Source: an uncultured Eubacteriales bacterium (GTDB taxonomy: Bacteria > Bacillota > Clostridia > Oscillospirales > CAG-272). From it: DNA of 30,050 nt. This document shows, in pieces, positions 22,676-29,708 of this stretch (its first letter is position 1; each line of letters starts with the position of its first letter). Where the stretch lies: the NCBI GenBank assembly GCA_900554225.1, contig USGH01000006.1, positions 1-30,050 on the forward strand, read 5' to 3'. Both the position numbers and the translations under genes were made by a program. Below the pieces are notes generated by a model that did no database searches, was not told the origin of the DNA, and was given only the letters and a program-made list of their open reading frames with translations.

Positions 22676-23977
22676 TCAATCGATATTCGCAAGCACGCCT
22701 AAAAAGAGCGGCAGTCCCTCCGGCGTGAGGATCGCGTAGACAAACGGGCGGTCGAATACGATCTCCTTCGGCTCCTCCGGCATAAGGCTCATGCATTCCA
22801 TCACCGCGACCGTTACGGCGGCGGCTTCCGTTCCGCCTTCATCGGTGCGGATCTTTGCCTTCTGGAACATATCGGACACATACGCGCTGTTCCCGGCACC
22901 GTCCTCGCCGATCCCGGTCAGATTTACGCCAGGGGAGAAGAGTGCGGACAGTCCCATATCGGACAGCGTGGCAAGGAGCGGAATATCTGCTTCATACTCG
23001 AATTTCGGCAGAGATACGATCACCTTTTCCTGATTTTGATTTGCCGTATCGCGCGCGGCGAGCAGTGTGTCGGCAGAAAGCGATCCGGCAAAGGCATACA
23101 CGTCGTCATCCGGCAAAACCGCGACAAAGGTGTAGCCGTTTTCGTAATTCTTGGTAAATCCAACGCCGCCGTCCACGGTGAAATAGCTGTATTCCTTGGA
23201 ATGCATAAAGGACGCGGTCGTGTCGCCGGAATAGCCGTGGAACGTGTCGTCCGTGACTGACCATTCGTCATACGGAATCACCCATTTGCCGTTGAAATAC
23301 ACTGTATTGGCAAGAACCGCGGCGGCGTCGGGGGACAGCTCCTTCAGCGTTTCCGGGATCATGCCGTGGGTTGCGTCCGAGATCCACCGGTTGATTTCGC
23401 CGACCGATTTTGCGTCCGAGAAGGAAAGCGGCGTGGACTGCGCGTTAAAATATCGCTGCACTGTGGCGGCGTATGCGTCGTGCAGCGTAAATCCGACATC
23501 GCTGTTGAGCCAGATCCCGTTCGCGATCTCCGTGACCCCGGTTCCGGCGAGGGATTCCTTCGCGGAGTACAGACTGTCGTCGAGGGCGAGAATGTCGTCA
23601 TATCCCAGCACATCGGACAGCGCAGCGGCTGTATCCCCGGACGCACCGTTTGCGAGTATGGCAAGAAGATTGTAGACGGAATAGGGGGAGAGAACGAGAT
23701 TTTTTCCGGAGGTAAGGGATTTGTGGAACAGCTCCGTTGAAAAATCGTTCACACCCTGCAAAAATGCAGCGTCAAGAGCAACGGTCTGCGGATCCCGGTT
23801 CGCGGCGAGGGGTACCGGCGTATCGGATGCTGGATTTGCGGCAGGCTTGTCCGTATCCTTTGCTTCCGCGGCGGGATTGTCTGTGTCCGGCGTGTCCGAT
23901 GGCACCGACGCGCAGCCGGCCAGGGTGAGAGAGACGAGCATCGCGGCAAGGATCCGGCGGAATAGCGTTTTTTTCAT
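22676..23977 (-). CDS. Serpin family protease inhibitor, lipoprotein-anchored
   Basis: The start at 23977 (MKKTLFRRIL) with GAGGTG upstream gives 433 residues. A lipoprotein signal ends in LAGC (Cys 22), followed by a Pro/Asp-rich linker to about residue 60; the rest is one serpin domain. The core shows FSTELFHKSL, NLVLSPYSVYNLLAILANGASGDT, LANTVYFNGKW and FDRPFVYAI...LPLFLGVL, all serpin landmarks. The reactive loop has the inhibitory hinge GTEAAAVT (382-389) with small residues. Counting from the hinge gives P1-P1' as Met396-Ser397 (codons 22787-22792), the same pair as in human alpha-1-antitrypsin. It therefore probably traps elastase- or subtilisin-like serine proteases at the cell surface. 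No clear promoter was found upstream. Confidence 0.95.
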   Translation of the reverse strand: MKKTLFRRILAAMLVSLTLAGCASVPSDTPDTDNPAAEAKDTDKPAANPASDTPVPLAANRDPQTVALDAAFLQGVNDFSTELFHKSLTSGKNLVLSPYSVYNLLAILANGASGDTAAALSDVLGYDDILALDDSLYSAKESLAGTGVTEIANGIWLNSDVGFTLHDAYAATVQRYFNAQSTPLSFSDAKSVGEINRWISDATHGMIPETLKELSPDAAAVLANTVYFNGKWVIPYDEWSVTDDTFHGYSGDTTASFMHSKEYSYFTVDGGVGFTKNYENGYTFVAVLPDDDVYAFAGSLSADTLLAARDTANQNQEKVIVSLPKFEYEADIPLLATLSDMGLSALFSPGVNLTGIGEDGAGNSAYVSDMFQKAKIRTDEGGTEAAAVTVAVMECMSLMPEEPKEIVFDRPFVYAILTPEGLPLFLGVLANID

Positions 23978-24092
23978 ATGATTTTGCACCTCTTTGGTTG
24001 TGGAATCGTTCTGTCTCTTTAGACGGCGCGCGCGTGAAAAAGTTCCATTCCGGCCGGAGCTTTGAGATTTTCTTAAATTCCCGCCATCGCTC

Positions 24093-24121
24093 TTGTAATT
24101 CCGCGCCGGATATGGTATACT
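24093..24121 (+). promoter_or_regulatory. Sigma-A promoter of rimM-trmD
   Basis: TTGTAA (24093-24098), 17 bp, TATACT (24116-24121) with a TG extension (TGGTATACT). It lies about 50 bases upstream of the rimM start. Confidence 0.72.
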
Positions 24122-24171
24122 CATATATAATAAAGTATGATAGAAGCAGATAAGGATTGATTTTCGGACAT

Positions 24172-24699
24172 ATGGCACTGGAAAAATATCTCGAATGCGC
24201 GAAGATCGTCGGGACACACGGCGTGCGCGGGATGGTGCGTGCGGAATGCTACTGCAATACACCGGCGGCTCTGGCGAAATTAAAGCGCGTGTATATAAAG
24301 GAAAAATCCGGCGAATACCGGGAAACAAGGGTGTTGCGCGGAGCGGTGCAGAAAACGATGGTTCTCTTTGCGCTTGAAGGCGTGGACACCCTGGAGACGG
24401 CGATTCCGCTGAAGGGGACGATTCTGTACGCCGACCGTGCGGATTTCCGTCTTCGACCGGGAGAGGTGTTCATCGCGGATCTCGTCGGTCTGCCTGTGCT
24501 CGACAACGACAGCGGAGAGATCTATGGTACGCTCACCGACATCACCACTGCCGGGGTACAGGAGCTTTACGTTGTTACCGCGGCGGATGGATCGAGCTTT
24601 CTTGTCCCCGGTGTGCCTGCGTTCATCAAACGGCGCGTCACAGAGGGGGAGGACGCCGGAATCTACGTTACACTGATCGAGGGGATGCGCGAGGTATGA
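24172..24699 (+). CDS. rimM: Ribosome maturation factor RimM
   Basis: The chosen ATG at 24172 gives 175 residues and the typical start MALEKYLECAKIVGTHGVRG. An in-frame TTG at 24157 sits directly on the AAGGA, so it is less likely. RimM binds ribosomal protein S19 and helps 30S head maturation. The N-terminal RimM beta-barrel runs to about residue 90 (VYIKEKSGEYRETRV, LEGVDTLETAIPLKGTILY). The PRC-barrel follows (EVFIADLVGLPVLDNDSGEIYGTLTDI, QELYVVTAADGSSFLVPGVPAFI). The stop overlaps the trmD start by four bases, the conserved rimM-trmD pairing. rpsP and ffh, frequent partners, are not next to it here. Confidence 0.95.
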   Translation: MALEKYLECAKIVGTHGVRGMVRAECYCNTPAALAKLKRVYIKEKSGEYRETRVLRGAVQKTMVLFALEGVDTLETAIPLKGTILYADRADFRLRPGEVFIADLVGLPVLDNDSGEIYGTLTDITTAGVQELYVVTAADGSSFLVPGVPAFIKRRVTEGEDAGIYVTLIEGMREV

Positions 24700-25475
24700 G
24701 AATCGACATCATGACCCTGTTCCCGGAATTTGTGGATACGGTGCTGGCGGAGAGCATCATCGGCAGGGCGCGCAAAAAAGGCATTCTCGACATACGCACA
24801 TGGCAGATCCGCGACTATTCCCGGGACAAGCATCGGCGCGTGGACGATACACCGTATGGCGGCGGCAAGGGAATGCTGATGGCGGCACCACCGATCTACC
24901 GCTGTTATGAGGCGGTCATGGCGGATACGAATCGCGCGCCGCACGAGAGGGAAGCACCGGATCCCGCGCTCGATCTGGTGCCGGATGCGGAGATCGACAG
25001 CCGCACGCCTCCCGTAAAGGATCCCGGTACATACGTCGTCTACATGTCCCCGCGCGGTCGGGTGCTGGACGAAGGCACGGCGCATCGGCTTGCGGAATAC
25101 GACCGGCTCATCGTGCTGTGCGGCCATTATGAGGGAGTAGACGAGCGGATCCTTGAAGAGATCGTGGACGAGGAGATCTCCATCGGGGATTACGTGCTGA
25201 CGGGCGGAGAGCTGCCTGCGTGCATTCTCTGTGATGTAGTCGGACGGCTCGTGGACGGTGTACTGGCGGCTCCCGAATGCTACGAGGAGGAGAGCTTCTC
25301 TGCGGGAGAGGGGCTGCTGGAATATCCCCAGTACACGCGTCCGGTCCGCTTCCGCGGCAGAGAGGTTCCGGAGGTGCTCACATCGGGGCATCACGCGAAC
25401 ATTATGGCATGGCGGCACGAACGGTCGTTGGAGTTGACCAGGGAACGGCGGCCGGATCTGCTCGATAAGAAGTAG
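24696..25475 (+). CDS. trmD: tRNA (guanine37-N1)-methyltransferase
   Basis: This 259-residue protein methylates G37 next to the anticodon using S-adenosylmethionine, which prevents +1 frameshifting. It is a SPOUT-class knotted enzyme. Visible are MTLFPEFVD at the start, IRDYSRDKHRRVDDTPYGGGKGML, YMSPRGRVLDEG, and the knot segment LCGHYEGVDERI...EISIGDYVLTGGELPA. Between about residues 75 and 105 a Pro/Asp/Glu-rich stretch (HEREAPDPALDL) is longer than usual and may be a surface loop. It is translationally coupled to rimM through an ATGA overlap. It runs convergent with the amidase gene with only three bases between the stops and no terminator visible. Confidence 0.97.
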   Translation: MRIDIMTLFPEFVDTVLAESIIGRARKKGILDIRTWQIRDYSRDKHRRVDDTPYGGGKGMLMAAPPIYRCYEAVMADTNRAPHEREAPDPALDLVPDAEIDSRTPPVKDPGTYVVYMSPRGRVLDEGTAHRLAEYDRLIVLCGHYEGVDERILEEIVDEEISIGDYVLTGGELPACILCDVVGRLVDGVLAAPECYEEESFSAGEGLLEYPQYTRPVRFRGREVPEVLTSGHHANIMAWRHERSLELTRERRPDLLDKK

Positions 25476-25478
25476 TCC

Positions 25479-26042
25479 TCACGCCCACCCGAGATAATCA
25501 AAGATGCCATTTGCGATCCCGTTTGCAAACCGATACGGCTCCGTCGCCATGAGATATGCTTCATTGGCGTTGGTGATAAAGCCGATCTCAAGAAGCACCG
25601 CGGGCATCCGGGTCTTGCGCAGGACGTAGAGCGTCGGACGGGCAAACACACCGCGATCCGTGAAGCCTACGGCGGCGGTCATGCGGGACAGGATATTCCC
25701 GGCAAGAACCGAGGCACTGCTGCCCAGTCGATAGACGAACGCCTCCGAGCCGTTTGCCGACGGATTGGTGGATGCGTTGGTGTGCAGGCTGATGAAGTAG
25801 TCCGCGCCCCAACTGTTTGCGTCGTTGACCCGGGCGGCAAGAGAGGTGGCGGTGGAGGTTCCAAGCTGCGTAGTGGGGGTCGGCCGGGATAAGCGCGTCT
25901 CTATGCCGGCGGAGGTCAGGATCTCGGACAGTGCAATGCCGATCGCGTAGACAATATCCTGCTCCCGATATCCGTTTCCCTCGGCACCGGCATTCGGATT
26001 GACGGGATTGTGTCCCTGATCGATGTAAATTCTGATAGCCAT
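25479..26042 (-). CDS. N-acetylmuramoyl-L-alanine amidase (Amidase_3), signal-less
   Basis: The start at 26042 (MAIRIYIDQGHNP) has CGGAGG upstream and gives 187 residues. The protein is essentially one Amidase_3 domain that cleaves the amide bond between MurNAc and the L-alanine of the stem peptide using zinc. Metal ligands are seen as the His of DQGHNP (about 10), the Glu of GYREQDI, and the His of ISLHTNAS. The catalytic Glu is in LLEIGFITN. No signal peptide, membrane helix or cell-wall-binding repeats are visible, which is unusual for a lytic enzyme; CwlC-like mother-cell amidases lack a signal too. The gene is divergent from the TtcA-like gene (67-base gap). Confidence 0.9.
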   Translation of the reverse strand: MAIRIYIDQGHNPVNPNAGAEGNGYREQDIVYAIGIALSEILTSAGIETRLSRPTPTTQLGTSTATSLAARVNDANSWGADYFISLHTNASTNPSANGSEAFVYRLGSSASVLAGNILSRMTAAVGFTDRGVFARPTLYVLRKTRMPAVLLEIGFITNANEAYLMATEPYRFANGIANGIFDYLGWA

Positions 26043-26109
26043 ATACGCCTCCGTAGATTGTGTCTTCCCTGACAGGATATGCACGATACGCGCGGGCGGT
26101 ATCTCACTT

Positions 26110-26835
26110 ATGAAAGAACTGCAAAAAATTCTGGGTTCCGTGCGCCGCGCCGTAGCCCATTACGATATGCTGCGGGACGGTGATTCCGTGGCGATCGGGC
26201 TGTCCGGCGGTAAGGATTCGCTGGCACTGCTCGTATCTTTGGCGGCAATGCGGCGGTTTTACGACAAACGATATACAGTGGCTGCCGTGACGGTGCTTCC
26301 CGGATTTCCCGGACAGACTGCTGCGGAGCTTGCCGGGGTGCAGACCTTCTGCGACAGATGGGAGGTCCCGCTCCATATCGTAGAAACGGAGATCGCCGGG
26401 ATCGTGTTCGGTGCGCGGCGTGAAAAGAATCCCTGCTCCCTCTGCGCCAATCTGCGGCGGGGTGCGCTCTGCCAAAAATGCGTGGAGATCGGCGCGAATA
26501 CCCTGGCACTCGGCCATCACCGGGACGATGTGGTGGAGACCTTCATGATGAATCTTCTCGAAACCGGGCGGCTGGGCTGCTTTATGCCGGTCACGGTCTA
26601 TCCCGACAGTGGACTGCGCGTGATCCGACCGCTTGTCTATACGGAGGAATGCGCCATTCGTTCCCTTGTGCGCGCCATGGAGTTGCCGGTGTACAAAAAT
26701 CCATGCCCCGTCGATGGAGAAACAAACCGCGCGAAAATAGAGGACTATCTCCATGCCTACGGCGGCAAACGCGCGCTGTATCAGAAGATTCTCGGCGCAT
26801 TGGAGGACAGCGGGATCGATGGGTGGCATGACTAA
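26110..26835 (+). CDS. TtcA-family tRNA thiolation ATPase
   Basis: This 241-residue protein belongs to the PP-loop ATPases that adenylate a tRNA base before sulfur insertion. The PP-loop LSGGKDS lies at about 31-37. NPCSLCANLRRG gives the CxxC of the cluster or sulfur-carrying site, and ALGHHRDDVVETFMMNL is the second nucleotide segment. GCFMPVTV and a third Cys in YKNPCPVDGETNR complete the TtcA/CTU1-like pattern. TtcA itself makes 2-thiocytidine at position 32; whether this protein does so or thiolates another base is not decided. The ribosome site before the ATG is weak. The last five codons (WHD and stop) lie inside the first unit of the 19-bp repeat array. Confidence 0.85.
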   Translation: MKELQKILGSVRRAVAHYDMLRDGDSVAIGLSGGKDSLALLVSLAAMRRFYDKRYTVAAVTVLPGFPGQTAAELAGVQTFCDRWEVPLHIVETEIAGIVFGARREKNPCSLCANLRRGALCQKCVEIGANTLALGHHRDDVVETFMMNLLETGRLGCFMPVTVYPDSGLRVIRPLVYTEECAIRSLVRAMELPVYKNPCPVDGETNRAKIEDYLHAYGGKRALYQKILGALEDSGIDGWHD

Positions 26836-26956
26836 CGTGATGCGGCATGACTGACGTGATGCGGCATGACTGACGTGATGCGGCATGACTGATGGATGCG
26901 GCATGACTGACGTGATGCGGCATGACTGACGTGATGCGGTATGACCGACGTGACAC
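26825..26956. repeat. Tandem array of seven 19-bp dyad repeats
   Basis: Unit: GGCATGACTGACGTGATGC. Units 2, 3, 5 and 6 (starting 26844, 26863, 26900, 26919) are identical. Unit 1 (26825) differs by one base and covers the end of the TtcA-like gene. Unit 4 (26882) is 18 bp with a changed GATGGAT core, and unit 7 (26938) is degenerate. Each unit is internally self-complementary: GCAT...ATGC and AC...GT flank a TGAC loop. The array may have grown by slippage from the gene's 3' end. Confidence 0.93.
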
Positions 26957-27014
26957 ACCATATCACCCGCGTATACGGTGCGGAAATGTGTGCCGATATT
27001 GCAAAAAAATAGCG

Positions 27015-27059
27015 ACAAAAATACGCGGGAAAACGGGAACATTTTTGTTTTTCGCGCGT
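27015..27059 (+). other. Two overlapping hairpins upstream of the ABC permease genes
   Basis: ACAAAAAT (27015-27022) pairs perfectly with ATTTTTGT (27041-27048). ACGCGGGAAAAC (27023-27034) pairs imperfectly with GTTTTTCGCGCGT (27047-27059). The downstream arms share bases 27047-27048, so the two stems compete there. They may form a terminator for the TtcA-like gene or an attenuator for the transporter operon. No convincing promoter was found in 26957-27099. Confidence 0.35.
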
Positions 27060-27099
27060 CTTAGTAATGAGTAGAAAACCGCATCTTGGAGAGAGTAAC

Positions 27100-28098
27100 A
27101 TGAATGCAGAAAAAACATGGGATGTAAAGTCGGGAAAACCGGAGAAACGACCGCCTGAGGCGAAGGCGAAGAAAAAACGGGTGACTCCGGATCCGGATCA
27201 GCCGAAAAAGCCGGTCAGACGATTCGGCAAAACAAAACGGGAGATCGCGGATATGTTCCGCACCATGCCGTTTATGATCCCGAGTATCTGCGGCGTGCTG
27301 CTCTTTTTTATCCTGCCGTTTTTCGTGGTGATCTACTATGCCGTGATCGACAGCAATACGACCGCCAATTTTGTGGGGCTTGAGAATTTCACAAAGCTGT
27401 TCCAGAATGCGGCATTCAAGCTGGCACTGAAAAATACGGGCACCTTCTCTCTGACCGCCGTACCGTTTGCCGTGATCCTGTCGCTGGCACTGGCGGTGCT
27501 GCTGGACAGAGAGCTGCCGATGAAGAGCGTGTTCCGCACCATCTTCCTCTCGCCGATGATCGTGCCTGCCGCGTCCATTATCCTGATCTGGCAGGTCATT
27601 TTCGACTACAACGGACTGATCAACGAGATTACGGCACTGTTTGGCGCGGCACCGGTCGAATGGCTCAAATCCGACTACGGCTACATTGTCGTGGTGCTGC
27701 TGTTCCTGTGGAAAAACATCGGCTACAACATGATCATGTTCATGTCTGCGTTGGCGGCGATCCCCAAAGACATCATCGAGGTCGCCATGCTCGACGGATG
27801 CAGCCCGGTACAGCGGTTTTTCAAGATCAAGCTCCGGTATCTGGCATCGACGATTACATACGTAACGATCATGTCGCTGATCAACTCGTTCAAGGTGTTC
27901 CGTGAGGTGTTCTTACTCGTAGGCAGCTATCCCTACGACTCCATGTATACCCTACAGCACTTCATGAACAACACCTTCAAAGGCTTTGATTACCAGAAGC
28001 TGTCCGCCGCCGCCATCGTGCTCTGTCTCATCATGATCGTGGTGATCGGCATACTGCTCTGGGCGGACAACCGCGTCGGGAGGGATATTGAAGAATGA
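27100..28098 (+). CDS. Carbohydrate ABC transporter permease, MalF/UgpA type
   Basis: The start at 27100 (MNAEKTWDVK) has GGAGAG six bases upstream and gives 332 residues. A long Lys/Pro-rich cytoplasmic N-terminus of about 55 residues precedes six membrane helices, beginning at MPFMIPSICGVLLFFILPF. The segment IIEVAMLDGCSPVQRFFKIKLRYL carries the EAA-type loop (ExAxLDG) that docks on the ATPase subunit. This places it in the CUT1 family that imports oligosaccharides or glycerol-3-phosphate. It overlaps the second permease by four bases (ATGA). Neither a solute-binding protein nor an ATPase gene is visible next to the pair. The substrate is not predictable. Confidence 0.93.
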   Translation: MNAEKTWDVKSGKPEKRPPEAKAKKKRVTPDPDQPKKPVRRFGKTKREIADMFRTMPFMIPSICGVLLFFILPFFVVIYYAVIDSNTTANFVGLENFTKLFQNAAFKLALKNTGTFSLTAVPFAVILSLALAVLLDRELPMKSVFRTIFLSPMIVPAASIILIWQVIFDYNGLINEITALFGAAPVEWLKSDYGYIVVVLLFLWKNIGYNMIMFMSALAAIPKDIIEVAMLDGCSPVQRFFKIKLRYLASTITYVTIMSLINSFKVFREVFLLVGSYPYDSMYTLQHFMNNTFKGFDYQKLSAAAIVLCLIMIVVIGILLWADNRVGRDIEE

Positions 28099-29102
28099 CG
28101 AATACAGAAAAAAAGCCTCTCGCCTCGCCTGCAAACGCTTCTCCGCCGCCGAAGCAGAAGCCGACAAAGGAAATGCGCGTCGCCAGACGGATCCATCGCG
28201 GAAAGGTTGCCAAGCGCGTGATCCTGTTGACGGTCACGATGGTGATCCTCTTTACGTTCGCGGTGCTGTTCCTGTTCCCGACCGTGTTCACCATTACAAA
28301 CTCCTTCATGTCCACGACGGAGATCAGCGCGAATTACGGCAAGATCTTCTCGGGACTGGGCGCATCCGGCAGCGGCTCCTCCGGGCGTGTATACATCGGC
28401 GAACGGGTGAATTTGCAGCTGATTCCGGATAAGGTGAGCTTCTCACAGTATTCGACGGTGCTGTTCAAAAGCCCGGAATACCTCATCAAATTCTGGAATT
28501 CCGTGTTCTACGTGCTGCCGATCGTGATTTTTCAGCTGGTCGTGGCGGCGGGCGCGTCGTATGCGTTTGCCCGCGTGGAGACGAAATTCCGCTCGATCTG
28601 CTTCTTTGCCTACATTATATTGATGCTGATGCCGTATCAGGTCACGCTGGTGCCGAACTACATCATCGACAACGCGCTCGGCATTCTCAATACACGGTGG
28701 GCGATCATCCTGCCCGGTATCTTCTCGCCATTCAGCGTGTTCATTCTCACGAAATATATGCGCCGGATCCCGTCCGCCATGGTGGAAGCCGCGGAGCTGG
28801 ACGGTGCGGGCGAATTCGATATTTTCCTGAAAATCTTCATGCCGCTGTCCCGACCGACCCTCTATTCGGTGGCGATTCTTGTGTTCATCGACTACTGGAA
28901 CATGGTGGAGCAGCCGCTTATCCTATTGACAGACGCGGAGATGTATCCGCTTTCCGTCTTCCTGTCGCAGATCAACCAGGGAGACACCGGTGTGGCACTC
29001 GCAATTGCCGTGATTTATATGGTGCCGCCTGTACTGCTGTTCCTGTACAGTGAGGACTACCTCATCGACGGCATCTCCTATTCCGCTTCCGTAAAAGGCT
29101 GA
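28095..29102 (+). CDS. Carbohydrate ABC transporter permease, MalG/UgpE type
   Basis: This 335-residue protein is the second half of the CUT1 permease pair. A basic N-terminus with ASPPPKQKP runs to about residue 40, and the first helix is at about 41-65. It is followed by an extracytoplasmic loop of ~70 residues, longer than usual, with a Gly/Ser-rich stretch (GLGASGSGSSGR). The remaining helices follow. The EAA loop reads MVEAAELDGAGEFDIFLKIFMPL, typical of MalG/UgpE. It starts inside the end of the first permease gene (ATGA overlap), so the two are coupled. The next gene starts 48 bases downstream. Confidence 0.93.
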   Translation: MTNTEKKPLASPANASPPPKQKPTKEMRVARRIHRGKVAKRVILLTVTMVILFTFAVLFLFPTVFTITNSFMSTTEISANYGKIFSGLGASGSGSSGRVYIGERVNLQLIPDKVSFSQYSTVLFKSPEYLIKFWNSVFYVLPIVIFQLVVAAGASYAFARVETKFRSICFFAYIILMLMPYQVTLVPNYIIDNALGILNTRWAIILPGIFSPFSVFILTKYMRRIPSAMVEAAELDGAGEFDIFLKIFMPLSRPTLYSVAILVFIDYWNMVEQPLILLTDAEMYPLSVFLSQINQGDTGVALAIAVIYMVPPVLLFLYSEDYLIDGISYSASVKG

Positions 29103-29150
29103 CGCAGCCGGAGCATAACGTATATAACATACCATTTCGGAGGACAAATC

Positions 29151-29708
29151 ATGAACGGAACATCCCGTAGAGCATGGGTCAAGAACGTCGCGATCATCTT
29201 TTTGATCGTATTGCTGTTGCTCACCTTCTTTTCCAACACGATCTTAAATTATTCGCTGCCGGAGGTTTCGGTGCAGTACGCCAGCTACGACAGTATCACG
29301 AACGCCATCAAGGTATCCGGCACCGTCAAGGCGAACGAGAGCTATGTCGTGACCTATGACGAAGCGGACAAGGACAGCAACACGACGGAGGTCGGGCAGA
29401 CCCGGAAGATCGTGTCCGTATACGTCAAGCAGGGCACGGTGGTTGCCATCGGCGATCCCATCATCGCACTGAAGGGCGGCGCGACCAAGGAGCTGGAGGA
29501 AGCGGAAAAGAGCCTGCGCGATCTGGAAAAGCAGTATGCGCTGGACAAGATCACGGATACCATCAACGACCTGACCTCCGACAAGAGCAAGACGGAGAAC
29601 GAACGACAGCTGGCGGACTACTATAAGCAGCTCTCCAACAAAAAGGAGTTATACGAAAAGCTCCTTGCTGGTACGGATCCGACTGAGACCTTGAAGGCGC
29701 AGAAAAAG
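29151..29708 (+). CDS. Membrane fusion (HlyD-like) protein, N-terminal part; open at its 3' side
   Basis: ATG at 29151 with GGAGG eight bases upstream. About 185 residues can be assigned. Residues 10-32 form one membrane anchor (IIFLIVLLLLTFFSN). Then comes a beta segment with VSGTVKANESYVVTYDE, KIVSVYVKQGTVVAIGDPIIAL (biotinyl/lipoyl-like edge, typical of efflux adaptor proteins), and a long coiled coil (ELEEAEKSLRDLEKQYAL). This matches the start of an HlyD/RND-adaptor protein. It lies 48 bases after the sugar permeases, so it is likely in the same operon, which is unusual. The natural end is not seen: from about 29700 the same frame encodes a different protein. The boundary given is approximate. 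Confidence 0.78.

Noticed and set aside
26825..26956. The repeat array as a CRISPR
   Set aside because: Units are directly adjacent with no unique spacers, and no cas genes are in the window.
26591..27101. Minus-strand open frames through the 19-bp array, with repeated His/Ser/Met-rich peptides
   Set aside because: The repeat unit simply lacks stops in these frames; no ribosome site, and the frames run antisense to the TtcA-like gene.
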